A stretch of 64,000 nucleotides of DNA, taken from positions 84,542,157 to 84,606,156 of the forward strand of contig NC_134950.1 in the NCBI RefSeq assembly GCF_965638725.1, given 5' to 3'. The translations under genes and the position numbers were made by a program. The DNA is from Aptenodytes patagonicus. Lineage: Eukaryota > Chordata > Aves > Sphenisciformes > Spheniscidae. Positions 1-12,378 of the stretch are shown here, in pieces. The notes beneath the pieces were generated by a model. That model worked only from the letters and a program-made list of their open reading frames with translations, had not been told where the DNA came from and searched no databases. Position 1 is the first letter of the stretch. Every line of letters begins with the position of its first letter.

Positions 1-1466
1 AATATCCCACTTGGCCTCCAGCTGCAGTTCCAGAGTCTCTCGTAAGTTGTGTCGTATCTGCTATCCTCTGTAGATATTTTGGCTACCTTGGAACATCTCA
101 AATAGTAGTAGATGCCTCTTTGCAGGCAACTGTGTCATGCCCTTGCTGTCAAACAACTATTTTCAGAGACTATCATTGCAAACTGTTGATAATGATCTAA
201 CCTTTGCTAGGAAAAGGATGAGATTGCTGTGGATATACAGGAAACAGATGTTTTTAAAAGGTTAAAAAAAGCCAAAAGGGTCAAACAGAACCCCATGCCA
301 AACCACCAGATAAAGTCTATGTAGAAACAGAATCTACCACCTTCATTTTCTGGAGTGTTTTACAAATCCATGACTTTTTTATATCATAAAGGTTCTATCC
401 AGGAAAGCTTATCAAAAGTTTCCTTTGTGGATTCATAAGAAAAAAACTTGAAGTCACAACTGGCTCTGAAAGTACTTGCACCTAATCTGAACAGCTGTAA
501 GCAAATACTCCAGATATCCTACATCCAAGGAATGCTTATCACATTCACACAACTGCCGTTACCATCCAAGCATGTCTTTTCTATAAAACTCCAATCAAAC
601 TCAGGCGCAGAAAAATGACCTGAGTGCTCTGGCCTTTGAGAGCTCCATCATCTCGGAGCTCATAGGATCAAAACTAAAAAAAAGATACAATTATCTTACT
701 AAATGTGTTCCTCAGATGTATGAAATACAATTTCTAGGATGGAATTTTAAGCCTCTAAAGAATTCTGATGTGCAAAGTGGTATTAAGGCTTCCCTAACAG
801 ATCTGCTAAAGCTTTGAGTTTCCCCTCCCCTCTCCCTGAACACGCTACCACTATAATATTCTAACTTCCAGCTGCATGTTGTGATGCTGTTAAAAGGGAG
901 CTGTGAAAAATGTTACTGCACAATTCAGCTTCTGCAACAAACTATTGGTGGACAAAACTTACAGACCGTTCTGCTACTCTGGATTGTGCCAAGACTGAAA
1001 AGTCACCTTATTTTACTTTTTTACAGCAGATGAATACACAGGCAACAGAAGTTTTCTTTGCCTCTCTCCTCTGGACCTCACGCTTGAAGAATGAATGAAA
1101 TCAACCTTTGAGTATTTAACAAAGTATAAAGACATGTTTAAAGTTTAGAAAGTGAATCAGGAAGATCAAAGTTGTTCTGTCATGTCTCAGTAAGACTTAT
1201 CTAATTACAGAATTTAACAACCTCTGAAGACCATTTCTATGGCAAGCCAAAAGCTAGAAGAATATAACAGAATCAAATGACTGTATGTTTTAATATGTAA
1301 CTGGTCTTAAAAACTAGCTTCAAGAAGGTGCAAGTGCTAACTGGTGAAGCATACAGGCTCTTCCGCTGTATTTTCCAAAAACCTTGAAATAAACGTTAAG
1401 TATCATTTTGTTTTTAAAAATGATGGGAAAGACATATTTTTGAAAACAAACAAACAAACAAATTAC
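1..1466 (-). other. Part of MARCHF11 intron 2
   Basis: AT-rich sequence downstream (in gene sense) of the exon 2 donor. I found no further MARCHF11 exon, no other coding sequence, and no recognisable repeat beyond a short CAAA run at about 1445-1462. The short ORFs here are chance frames. Confidence 0.7.
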
Positions 1467-1622
1467 CTGGCAAGGCTTCTTCATTTTAATTGCTATAACA
1501 TGGTATCTGTAACAGCAGAGTTCACAGGTCCATGACCCTCTTTCACTTATCCACTTTAACAGGCAAAGCTGATGCGTGTATCGTACTGACCCATCGCAGC
1601 GGCAAGGATTTAATAATTCACC
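1467..1622 (-). CDS. MARCHF11: MARCHF11 coding exon 2 (bulk of the RING-CH finger)
   Basis: This exon has 156 nt and 52 codons, phase 0 at both ends. It begins GELLNPCRC after a TTTTCAG acceptor and ends MKKPCQ before a GTAATT donor. It carries the CRC, H, C and C-x2-C ligands of the RING-CH domain. The residue before PCQ is Lys, where the mammalian sequence as I recall it has Gln. All zinc ligands are present, so nothing suggests loss of function. Confidence 0.93.
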
Positions 1623-3166
1623 CTGAAAAGGCAGCACAGAAACATTAATTTTAAAGGAATCTTTTATGTACATGTAGACTCAGTACAAAAATATTTACAG
1701 GTCTGTAACAATGAACGGGTCTCTATTTCAATACGTGAAAAAACATGTATTTTTGGCTATAAAAATTCTCAAAAATTAAACTGTCTTAAAAACATCCAAG
1801 TGCTTCTAATGAGTCAAAGCCAGGTAACTGTCTATGCATGCATAGGTACATATGTGAAAAAAATGAAAGATTACCGTGCATCAAACAACAGTAGCATTAG
1901 CCCTTTCAAATACCTCAAATGGTACCAAAAGTGGTTAGATGCATTTCTCCAACAGTTATCTGCAGTCATCACTAGGAAAGAAACGGGTGATGTCACAGAG
2001 AACCGTGCTCTCGGAGCAGGGTTCTGCGCTGTCCAGCTAGCCAGCTGTCAGGCAGGATCTCAGATAACGTAACTAAACACTTCCCCCAGTAGTTCACATA
2101 TTTCTATATTATACAAATCGGCTATTCTCTTCTTTCCTTGAAAAGATTTTTTTTTTAGCTAAACTACAAGACAAGCTATAAAATGCTAGTTACGGATCCA
2201 TTGCTGATATTGTGCCCAGTAATGTAATGACAGAGAAGATACTCGGAGGTCTTCTCAACATTACCTGTAAGCTAACGCTCTCATTTTAAAGTCAAGTTAG
2301 ACACCCGAGAAATTCGTGCTGTTCAAAGTCCCCCAGGGGAGAGCCAGCGAACGTGATGGCAAGAAGATGTACAGCGTGCAAGCCAGCCATAGCAAATCTC
2401 TGGTTTTTCCCAAAGCTCTGCACCGACTCAGAATTGCCCCGAGCGTTTGTCACAACCGCCTCGCACAGCAGCTGAGGCTCGCTACACCCATCTCACCGCC
2501 GACACAGAGGAGGGCTCCTCCTGCCAGGGCGCCGGCCGCCGCTCCGCGGGCAGGTCTGCGAGGGGACGCCGGGCCTCCTCCGGGCAGCAGGCAGCCGCAC
2601 TCGGCCACTTTTCCGCCCCGCTGCCGGGCAGCCGGGGGAGAGGGGGCGGGGGCCGGGCAGGAGCGGCGGCGGGGGCCGGGCGGGCGGTGCCGAGCCCTGT
2701 CCCTGGTACTGATCGCTCCCCGCCGCCGGCCCGCCCGGCCCCCGCCGCCTGCCGCCTCCGGGAGCGGAGGGGGGGGGTGGTGTGTGTCTGTGTGTGTGAG
2801 AGGGGTCGGTCCGCCCGCGCTGAGCGCGGGGGAGCCGCCCGCCCGCCCCGCTCTCCTCACCTGCTCGGGGCCCTGGAAGCAGATCTTGCAGATGGGGCCG
2901 GCCCCGCCGGGGTGGCTGCCGCTGCCGCTCTCGCTGCTGCACACCGAGCGAGTCTCGGGTTTGTCGCCGGCGGCGGCCCCCGCCTCGACGCGGCCGCTCT
3001 CCGAGCCGCCCCTCTGGCCCTCGCCGGCGCTGGGGCCGCCGCTCTCCCCCTTCTCTGGGGTGTCCCCGCTCGCCTCCCCCGCTCCGGCCGGCAGCTCCAG
3101 CGGGGCGGCCGGGTCTCGCCGCGGATCCCCGGGAGGCAGGACGACGCTCCCCGCGGCGCAGCTCAT
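1467..3166 (-). CDS. MARCHF11: MARCHF11, membrane-associated RING-CH E3 ubiquitin ligase, 5' part of the gene (coding exons 1-2)
   Basis: The two exons (2861-3166 and 1467-1622) join in phase 0 and encode the first 154 residues. The join completes a RING-CH zinc finger of C4HC3 type: a CKIC pair and 12 residues in, a CRC pair, H after 7 more, C after 2, and a final WTCELC pair. The finger is followed by the conserved [12 protein letters not shown] stretch typical of the MARCHF4/9/11 group. The motif ETRSVCSS just before the finger points to MARCHF11 rather than MARCHF4 or MARCHF9. Family members are two-pass membrane E3 ligases that ubiquitinate membrane cargo in endosome/trans-Golgi traffic; MARCHF11 is reported from spermatids. 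The transmembrane and C-terminal exons are not in the window; I looked for them in 1-1466 and saw none. The neighbour ZNF622 on the same strand agrees with vertebrate synteny. Confidence 0.93.
1623..2860 (-). other. MARCHF11 intron 1
   Basis: A short intron of about 1.24 kb between the two exons. The part near exon 1 (from about 2440) is inside the CpG island. It has a 9-base G run at 2769-2777 followed by a GT-rich tract to about 2800. The rest is ordinary AT-rich sequence. Confidence 0.8.
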
Positions 3167-4090
3167 GCTCGCGCCGGCCCGGGGCACCCGCTCACCCGGG
3201 GCGGGGACGGCCCAAAGGGACGGATGGCGGCGGGGGGCAGGGAGAGGCGAGGGCGCCCTTCTCGCTGCCAGCGGCCGGGAAGGTGACCCGGCGTGGCCGC
3301 CACTCTCCGCCGCGCTCCGCCAGCCGGCTCCGGAGCCGCGCCGGCGGCGTGTGCGCGAGTGTGTGTGGGTGAGCGCGCGTCTGACCGCGTGTGCGTGTGC
3401 GTGGGTCTGGAGGCGGCGGGGCGGGGCGGGGGGGAGGGAGGGGCACGTCCGGCAGGCGCCGGGTCGGGTCGGGTCCGGCCGCCAGCAGCCGCCCTCGAAC
3501 ACCCGGGAGCGCGCGAGCGAGGGACCGTTACTCGGCGCGAGCCGGGGCGGGTGGGGGGAGGAGGAGGGGGGGCGGGGGCCGCGCGAGTCAGTCGCCGCAA
3601 CCGCCGCGGGGCCCGCAGCCGCCGAGGCGCCTCCCCCGCCTCGGCGCGGTCAGCCCCGCTCCGGGCCGGCGGGCGCGGCGGTGAAACCGCCACCCTCGCC
3701 AGCACCCCGGCGCCTGCCCGGCCGGGAGAAAACCCTTCCCCCCCCGCCCCCGGACGCCAGAGGCGCACCTGCCCTCCCGCCGGCTCCCTGCGTCCCTCCC
3801 CTCAGCACCGGCTCCCCCCACACCCCGACGGCTGCGTCTCCCGGCCCGGCGCCGCTGCCGCGGCACCCTCCGCCCCCACGGGGACGGTTAGCTTCGCGCG
3901 CTGTCCTTCCTTCCCTTCATGGTAGCGTCGCCGTCCTCCTTTCCCCCCTTGGCCTTGGGTCTGGCCCCAGCCATGAACTGTCGCAGGTTGTTTTCCTCCC
4001 CTCGCCCGTGCACAAACTCTGATCACGCTGCCGGTCACGGCACCCCGGCGCTCACGGGGCTCCTCAGCCCTGGCACCCCGGTGGAGGGCC
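2440..4090 (-). promoter_or_regulatory. MARCHF11: CpG island covering the MARCHF11 promoter, 5' UTR and exon 1
   Basis: Very high G+C with dense CpG, sharply bounded by AT-rich DNA on both sides (the boundary near 4090 falls at the CCCTTTAAGGG sequence). It encloses the start codon at 3166 and is the natural promoter of the minus-strand gene. No TATA box could be assigned, and the exact transcription start cannot be read from sequence. Long open frames on both strands here, including one of 568 codons on the plus strand, follow from the lack of AT-rich stop codons and are not genes. Confidence 0.85.
2861..3166 (-). CDS. MARCHF11: MARCHF11 coding exon 1
   Basis: This exon has 306 nt and 102 codons. 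The start at 3166 was chosen because it begins MSCAAG, has A at -3, and gives a length sensible for this family's low-complexity N-terminus. The same frame stays open upstream to an ATG at 3502, but that extra stretch is Arg/His/Thr-rich CpG-island translation and unlike the family. The N-terminal ~75 residues are Pro/Gly/Ala/Glu-rich. Next come [12 protein letters not shown] and the first zinc ligands in [12 protein letters not shown]. The donor is CAG|GTGAGG at 2860. The N-terminus is clearly shorter than the mammalian one as I remember it. Confidence 0.9.
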
Positions 4091-4233
4091 TGACCCTTTA
4101 AGGGACGCTTACAGATCTTTATTGGGTTTTTCGTTGCAAAAGATTGCTCTTGTAAAAGCTCAACAGAACGAATATTCAACAGTTGTTCTTTGGGTGTGAA
4201 ACAGTAGTCCTTCCAGTCTCCTGTGGCTGGCTT

Positions 4234-4251
4234 CCCCCCCCCCCCCCCCCC
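4234..4251. repeat. Poly-C run of 18
   Basis: An uninterrupted run of 18 C bases just upstream of the MARCHF11 CpG island. Such runs are length-unstable and hard to sequence, so the exact count may be unreliable. Confidence 0.95.
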
Positions 4252-7200
4252 AAATTCATTACATCACCTCATTTTCAAAATTAAATCTGCTAAAAGCATC
4301 ATGATCAAATATCTTCTAAAAAAAAAGCCCCACAGTGGTTAGAAACTCTTTAAAGTTTGGCTGGGGCTGGTAAAGGAAAGTATGTGTGAATTTCAGCATG
4401 AAGTGTAACACCAGTGCGCATTTCATCTCATGAAAACGACAGCAACTGTCTGCGCAGAGAAAGAGAAAGGAAAAAAAAACCTCAAAGAACAATTGTGCAG
4501 CCATATGCTCTTCCCTAGCCACATTTAGATTCAAAGTGTGATGAAATCACCCATCATCTTCATTGGCTGCTTCATATATAGTCTCAAGATGAGGATGTAC
4601 CTGGATGAGCTCAGCCACTGCCTTCACCAGCCGTGTTTTGATAGTAGTGGCTTTCTTGGAGTGGACATTTTATTAGAAGACCGAAGAAGCACACAGAACC
4701 AAAACAGCACTCCTCGGCCCGTGATCACGCGGCTGTCAAGCGCTCTGGAGAGGCTTGCTGAGTATACATCAAACACCTGGTCCGACCTTTCGGCCTGGCC
4801 GGAGACCAGCTCAAGCAATAAGCTATCTGCAGAAAGGCAGCAGCCCCGTATTGCAGGAGAGAGACATTCAAACTAATTGGGGCAAGGTGCAGTTAAAGCC
4901 CTTTTGGTCCTCCTACAGTCTGCATCTGTTACGGAGGCCATGCGATAGATACATTAAGGACAAAGAATACCACCACTGTTTACAGCATTGCTCTTAAAAA
5001 GCGTGTATTCAGAGGTTGTCTTCCTGTAGTGGAATAAGAGGTATGTATCGTTATACCCTTTCTCATCACCCACTAGTGCCCATTCTCATGAAAATCTTAG
5101 TTCTGATGGCTCTGCATTAGCTAAGCGCTGGCCATTCAGCTTGGCATTAGGACAAGATGCTCCAACCCTAAAATTACTTTTGTTCACAAGGTGGTTGTTA
5201 AGTAGGTAAGTAACATGGATTCGTCCAGGTGTGGTAATGTAAAACAAAAAATGCCACGTTGACAGTGACATTTTCATGAACTACAGACGCTGTGGAGTTA
5301 AGAAATTCTTCTACATACAATTTTTTCATAGCAAAGTAATACCTGAAGGGGTTGCCAGAGAGACTAAACAGAACTGGAGACAGAATTAATCAAATAGACT
5401 CATTCTAAGGAAAGAAGGGGCAATCACAAACAATGAAAAAACAGGAAATGTCAGTACAAACAGATGAGTCCAAAATACCGGGTAGAAGAGAACTAAAGCA
5501 GAACCAGAAGGAAAAGACAGGGGAACTAAAGTAGTGAAGTGAGAAATTAATGCTAAAAAGTTACTCATCTGCATCAGAGGAATACAGCACACCCTTGCCA
5601 TTTGCTGTATGTAGGGGGTTATGCCATTTTTCTTTCTCATCCTTTTGTTCGTCAGCAAAAATTCAATAAATAACACGGCTCTTGGAAAGGATAAAAGGAG
5701 AAGATAAAAATGTCAACACAGAAATGGAATGACTTCTTAATGTCAGGAAAAGAAAGAAAGATGTGACTACAGAGGATAATAGAGTGTATTAAGAAGGTCA
5801 ATCTTTTCTACTTAATCCTGCCCAAAATAAATGTATAACATGACTCTTAAAACGGAACATATCTAATACGAATTAGAAGAATGTTTCTTTTACACATATG
5901 TAATTAACGTGGAGAGCTGATTGCGAGTGGGAATTTCATAGACATGAGGTTTTTAATACATCACCTGTTTGCATGTCTACCGACAGCTACTGGCACACCA
6001 GCTAAAATAAAATTGCAAAAGCTATCGATCCCCACGTTTCAGAGTGCATTAGAGTTGTTCAGCGTGTTGGGGGTGTGAGGAGATGCCGACAAAAGAGCAG
6101 AAGGGGTGGAGAACATTATATAACACAGCCTCCAACCGAAGTAGTGTTCAGCCTTCTGCTGAGTGAGAGAGGGGGACGGGAGCCAAAAACAAAGATCGAA
6201 ACAGAAAGAAGAAAAATTTAAAGCACGGAAGGATATTCTGCTTCGTAACAGCAGTAGTGTAGGTGGTTGGGAGAAAGAAAAAAAGAGAAGCTGAAAACAG
6301 GAGAAAATAATTTGTGATTAAGGCAACTGGAGCTCATGGGATTTATGTTCAAGCCCAGCTTTGCTATGCACTCCTTGAACAACCCTGAGCAAGTGGCCTC
6401 AAGCGGGCTGAACACAGGCATCCAGTTACCTAAACGCAGGCAGCTAGTCGTACTCCCAGCCGGGTGTCCAACAGCCTCCGGAGGACTGTGGCTGTCCCAT
6501 CTGCCATCTCTTTTGGCAACAGTGGGACCTTCAAACTGGCACTAGACTCCCAGATGCAGGCACATCTCCCTTAGTCTCTCTCTGTCTTGTTCTCAACATA
6601 AAACTGAAACAATAATGTTCGCTTTCTCTGTTCTTATTCCTGCCTCTTCCATTAGATTTTGCAGTATTTTACTGGCAGATTCAGGCCATATTTGTACAGT
6701 CTTGCATCTTGAACAGTGATACAGATAAAAATAACACCGAGGTAATAAGACTGTGGGACAGTGAAATGAGTTGCATTTTCAGCAGGCAATGGAAAAGGCA
6801 GGGGAAGTACAACCCCTGAGGGAATGGAAGTTGTCTCTCCTCTATTTTCCTCTCAGTTCTGCTCCAGGTACATTCTTTTTCCCACTGCGCCAGCTCAGCA
6901 CTATGCAATTTTTTCCCTCCAAATAAACTAATGGAAACTCAAGCCCAGTTTTTCACATGAGGACAATCAGCTGTAGGTAGAACATCCAGGAAGAAAAAAC
7001 AGAGAAAGGTGTTTGAACGGAGGGGAAATGTTCAGGGAATGGATAGAACAGGGCTTTTTTTTAATTCATTATTATCTGTCAAGATAAACACTGTAAGTAA
7101 AGTTTTATGTACGGAAGAGGTTGCACGGGAATAATGTATGCAGGTAACAAACTACTCGGGGGGGTATTATAAGAATGGAAGCACTGTGTTACTGCACGTT

Positions 7201-8000
7201 TAGAAACCGACCCCTGCGCTTTTTTTTTCTCAGTTTCCATAATGCATCGGCCTGTACCATAAATACAGTAACAGAACAGCTCAGTGATGGGTTTCTTCCA
7301 TTTTGCTGCTTCCTGTATCTCTGAAGAAAACAAGACGATATAGTTTTAAAATATTAATAAAGGAGAAAAGAGAGTAATTGCCGGTGTATTACATTCAAAA
7401 CAAAATACTAATGAGAGAGTAGAAAGTGAAATCTACTTAAATAATAATGCAGACACATTATTATTCTATTTACTGAATAGCATGTATATGCCCCTTTCAG
7501 AATAAAACTCAGGTTGGTGGAGATCACCTCTAAACAAAAATAAGGCATTTTGGCTGTAAGCAAATGCTTCAGTTTAATTGGAAATGCGCTTTACACGTTT
7601 AATGCAACATAAAATATGCTTCTGAGTAATATCCCCATGTGTTAAATTTCCATGTTCAACTTTATTACACTAAAAGATCCGCACAGATGGTTAATAGCCA
7701 TGCTAGTGACTGGGTAGTATTTGCTGGTTCACTGAACGTGCCTCATTTTTGTTATGAACACTCACTCATGCTGCAGTCGAAGCTTTTACAGTTATGCCAA
7801 CCAATTAAAATCTCCTGCAGACAGAAACCTATTGTCTAATGAAAATCTTTATTTTCACATTGCTCTCTTGCTTTTTTGGAAATGTGTACCTAGGTTCCTA
7901 TCCAACCTGCTATTGCTCAACACCGATACATCTCTACATAGCAAAAGTGCGTACTCTTAGCAGCTACTGGCGTTTCTTCCTCAAACCTTCACAGGGATTT
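4252..8000. other. Intergenic region upstream of MARCHF11
   Basis: AT-rich DNA with no supported gene. The only recognisable item is a MIR-like trace at 6318-6420. The stretch 5880-6040 is rich in homeobox-type TAAT and E-box CACCTG/CATATG sites and has the look of a conserved non-coding element, but this is not testable from one sequence. Confidence 0.55.
6318..6420 (+). repeat. Possible MIR/CORE-SINE remnant
   Basis: The order of short blocks resembles the MIR core: a GGGATTTATGTTCAAGCC block, then CCAGCTTTGC, then ACCCTGAGCAAGTGGCCTC. These correspond to the 'gggttcaaatcccagctctgc ... tgaccctgggcaagtcac' arrangement known from MIR. The match is degenerate and was judged by eye. Confidence 0.4.
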
Positions 8001-8093
8001 CCCGTCCATGTTGGGGCCCTGAGCGCAACCCTCACAGAGGGTTGGTTCCCGGGGCTTAGGGCTAGCTCAGGGACAGGGCAGCCACAGGCTGTC

Positions 8094-8177
8094 CCCTTCC
8101 TTCCCTCCTTCCTTCCTTCCTTCCTTCCTTCCTTCCTTCCTTCCTTCCTTCCTTCCTTCCTTCCTTCTGTCCTTCCA
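8094..8177. repeat. (CCTT)n microsatellite
   Basis: Perfect 4-base units run from 8107 to 8166 (15 units), with imperfect units on each side. Read on the minus strand it is a GGAA polypurine tract. It lies inside a locally GC-rich stretch (about 8000-8510) with no recognisable coding sequence. The ORFs that cross it encode only tandem Lys-Glu-Gly-Arg or Leu-Pro-Ser-Phe repeats and are chance. Confidence 0.95.
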
Positions 8178-11100
8178 TGACTGGGGATGGCAGGGGAGGC
8201 ACAGACAGGGCCAACCTCTGCCCATGGGAGTCGCTTTTAAGCTGAGCCTCTGCCGTTTGGCCCCCGCCTGAGCTGCAGCTCCCGCCATGTGCATAGGCCG
8301 TGCCTGGCCATGGCCACACCAATCTGGGACCGCGTCCCATCCTGGCCTCATCCCCATCCCCAGGGAGGTGCCTGATGCCCAGGGCTGGGGCTGTCCCTGT
8401 TCCCCCCAGCTGCCCTGGCTGCCAGGCCCCGCCGTCACCCACCCAGGGAGCCCCCGGCACTCCTGGCACAGGAGCCTGCAGTGCCTTGATGGCTCTCTGT
8501 AGCGCCTTTTCTTCTGTATTGTCCAAGAAACAGTGATTGGCATCCTTTCCCTTTTACGGGAGACTTATGAAAACATGCATCCACTATTTTAATGTGCTTT
8601 CAGATGCTTACATGGATGATGATATAGAAGTTTCAAATTTTTATTTTAATTTAATTTTTCTTCTTGGAATATTATTATACCATTCATAATTACTATGTTT
8701 TACTTAGTGAATTGCTGTCTTATTTGCCAGTATGCTGTTTTATTCAGAGCTGCTAATTTATTTTTAAAACATTTGAAACTACCTATGATTAGTTTTTTTC
8801 CACCGTGAAATATAGCGTCCTGTGAAATACAGTCTCCCTTTTGATCTTTAACTGTTTGGAAGTATTTTTTAAATGTTTTTCCTTGTACCAGTTGTTGAGG
8901 GGGAAAAAAAGGCTTAGCATGGCTTCCAGAATGAGGTAATCTTTGTTTGCAAATAAATTTAGTTCCTTGGTTTATTTTGGAAATAGATCAGCTGTCACAG
9001 ATTCTAGAGGGCGGCATCACTGAGTTCAGTTTACTGAAACAGAAATGACAGAATGTCAATTAGCTTTTCCATTACATGTTACGTGAACAAAAGCTACTGT
9101 GCAAGGCCAGAGTGAATTTATCTTAGTATCAGCTGTACAGATCCCTTTCTCTCCGTTTACAAAGAAAAGAAAAATAAACCTTTTTTTTTTAAACTGTCCA
9201 ACGTTTGCAGCAAGGCAGTGAGATGTGGCTTCTACTGCTGAAATGCCTTCTGGGGGATACCACTGTGGTCTGAATCCTGGTGTGGTCAGCACTTCAGTAC
9301 ACACAAGGCAGGAGACAGAACTTCCCCTAAGTAGTTGCAGGCAAGAAGGAAACACAACAGTGAGTTTGTGATGGTGGGAACTGGAGCTCGTCGTAGTTAC
9401 ATCAGGGTGTCAAAACTCACATCAGATACCCATTAAATGAGAATGGATGTTTTTCTTGATTATCCAAACCACAAAGGGCAACAAAATATGTATTTTGCTG
9501 AAATATTTTACAGCTATTTATGTGGAGAAAGGAAAAGGGCATGCATCCAGATTTGAGATGTTCATTCCTGGCTGAGGAAGCATTGGTCTGATTGTTTCTC
9601 ACACCATCGGCAGTTCTTGACTGTTTTGTCTCCAAGGGCGCAATCTCATTCTGGAAGTAAAAATACGAGCCCCTGTTATTTGAACTGAAGACAGATCTTC
9701 CGCCCTTGATGCAGCAGCAGTTGTAAACCTCTCTGTGTGGTCTAAGCCATAGAAGGTGTCACAGCTATGACGGATCAGTGTAACTTACAGAATTACCTAA
9801 TCTAGTAAGTGTTTTCTGAGAAACTGTGGCAAAACCGCAAACTGCCAGGTTTGCCTCTAGTTGGACTGAGAGTTTTGCAGTTCTAGCGGAAGTGACCTGT
9901 GGAAGTTATCAGTTATCTGTTATATAGCTGCTAAAAAAGAGACCGACTCCTGCAGATATGAAACTTTGCTTCCTAAGGGGTTCCAAAACATTAATGCGAA
10001 TTGATAGAAGAGCTGGAGATAGAATTTATCATTTCAAGGTTGCAGCTTGAGTGTGCTTTTCTGTGAAATAATCTCTTGTTCTCCTTACCTTACTACCCAC
10101 CAGCCCTCTCAAAAAGAAAAAAGAAAAAAAAGAAAAAACTATCTCATGAGATTGCCCATGTGTATTGGGAGCCAAAATTCTGCTTCTTTGATAAATTTGT
10201 AAGAAAATACGTAATGGTCACCACAGGCCATGCTGGATTAGATTAGGAAAGTGTTACATCACTGAAGAGGGTCTTCTAGTTCTTACAAAATCCACTGTAT
10301 TTGCCAGTTAAATAATCTTGCTTCAGAAAGACAGTTACATAAACCAGAAGAAGTGACATCTTTTATGCTTCTTAAAGGGGAAACAGTAACTACTCCATTC
10401 TCACTGATCCCACAGTCCTGCTAGATGACTACCTTATCAAACTGAGATGTTAGGTAAAGCTGTTATTTTAGCTTTTTTTGTCTTTGTTTTCTTCCTCTGA
10501 AGGCACTTGCAGAAAATGTGAGGTAATGCAGGAGCATGTCATCTGGTGTGGGAAAGGAAAAGGAAATGGTTGGTTTTGGTGGAAGCTCATGAGTGTTTAA
10601 TCAAGGTCTGTGGCCTGAAATCTATAGTAAAGGAAATGTAGTATTTCCTGTGCATTGGGGATCAGTCCTGGAGGTGAGTGTTGAGTAGAGGTTTATGCAG
10701 AGAAATGAAGGATAGTTTTTAGGAAGGATTCTTTATTTATGGCACTGTGGTACTTTGCAAGCAAGGTAGGACAGGGCAAGGACAGAAAAGGGAACATGGA
10801 CATGCCTACAGTGCAGTAACACCCGGAGCTGGTGTGTGGCAAGAGTTACTGTCGTTCATTGAACTTCATTCATGCATATACTCCCAACACACCAAGTACA
10901 CAAAGGGTAGAGCACAAATCTGTTGGATACCTGCTTCCTTCACTGCACACTTTTCACTTTCACTACAGGAAGGCATGCTAGGGACAAGTGTTCTTGCTAG
11001 CGGATATAGCTTCACACTCAGAGTCTGCAAGGTTACTGAGGTTACTGCACAGAGAAATTGGACAAAATATGCTAAAGAGCTGCAGAACCGGTGGTTCATT

Positions 11101-12378
11101 AACTGCCCGTACCTGGTGAACTGTGAATTGTCCAACCTGAACCTGAACACTGAATTGAATAAAATCTCCTGCAGAGATGAAGGCATGTGTTAACTACATA
11201 TGTGATCCTTTTGAAGCACAGCTGCAGGAAAAGGATAGACTGCAGGTTAGTCCTGCAACCAGTTTGAACATTCCCTGGCTGCTAAAACTGCAAAGTGAAA
11301 CATGCCTGAGTGATATTGGACATTGTGGAGGCACTGGGACAGGCTTCAGATCCAGTGGCAGACACTTCAGCAAAAACTTTGTGTGCTCACCTGAAGTCTG
11401 TGTCCTTTGGACGCATTCCTCTGAGACATTCACACAGAGCCTGCAGATACACCATAGGTCCTATAAGAAACCTGTGCCCTTCTGGGGCAGCATCTGGGGG
11501 TCTGGAGATCAAGCAGGATACCTGAGGGTATTCAAAATGGCACCAAATACCTGTTTGCATGCAGCTAATTAAAACCCGAATCAATCACCTCTAGAGAATT
11601 AGGAGTGGGGCAAAGTCAGACTGCACTTAAGTGCCTCTCAACCTCTCACTATTTCTCTAGACTTCTGGAGAACTAAAGCATTATCGTTCCCATTTCTGTT
11701 TTGGCACAGTTCCTTTTCTTTCTGTCATTTGGGGTGGCAATGGTAGAGAAGGAGATATGTGGGCAATGCTAAACTGGATGAACAGATCCTGGATACAACT
11801 TTAAAATGTTCCTAGATTAAGCCTATTGCTAATCATGAATCTACAATTAGTGAACTTGACCCTTGTTCTCCGGGTAACAAACACTTCTTTCTGGAACAAT
11901 TGCTTGAAACAGCAAGCAATTACCTTCTTCTGTGCATTTGATTACTAATGTCTTACCAGAACAATAAAAAACAAGTCACTTCTCTTCCAGTCCTCATATT
12001 ATAATTTCATTTCTGCTGCCAAAGCGTGCCTGGCTTCTGCTTTGTATATTTGATGTGCAGCTGTGGTAGAAAGCCACAAATAGCAGCACAGTGTCTTTAA
12101 GAGCTGTGCTGCCAAGGGTAAAAGGACCCTGCAGGGCAGCTATTCTGAGGGAGCCATCCTAACTGTTTGGAAAGTAGCAAATCATGTTGTGATGAGAAAG
12201 GTGCAGAATTAACTAGAAAAGTGTTCTTTTTCCAACTTTTCCCATTGCAGGAAAGGAAGTGGCTTTTGGCCAACATACACAACAAATCGTTACCCTTTCT
12301 CACTAGTTTGAAAGGCAGCCATAAGCTGCTCTAGCTGCGTTATATATTTATGGAGGCATGACGCAGTATGGAAGTATT
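8178..12378. other. Intergenic region without recognised features
   Basis: No gene, RNA gene or mobile element could be supported. An open plus-strand frame of 148 codons at 10747-11193 has no family resemblance, initiation context or polyA signal. Short A/AG runs occur at about 10113-10138. Confidence 0.5.

Noticed and set aside
2316..4022. A 568-codon plus-strand open frame and several other long frames over the MARCHF11 CpG island
   Set aside because: They overlap the real exon on the other strand, are Pro/Arg/Gly/Ala low-complexity, and are explained by the scarcity of stop codons in GC-rich DNA.
8062..8543. Minus-strand frames of 154 and 158 codons
   Set aside because: Much of them is the translated CCTT/GGAA repeat; the rest has no resemblance to known proteins.
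10747..11193. A 148-codon plus-strand frame considered as a gene
   Set aside because: No recognisable domain, no promoter or polyA context, ordinary AT-rich composition; within chance for 64 kb.
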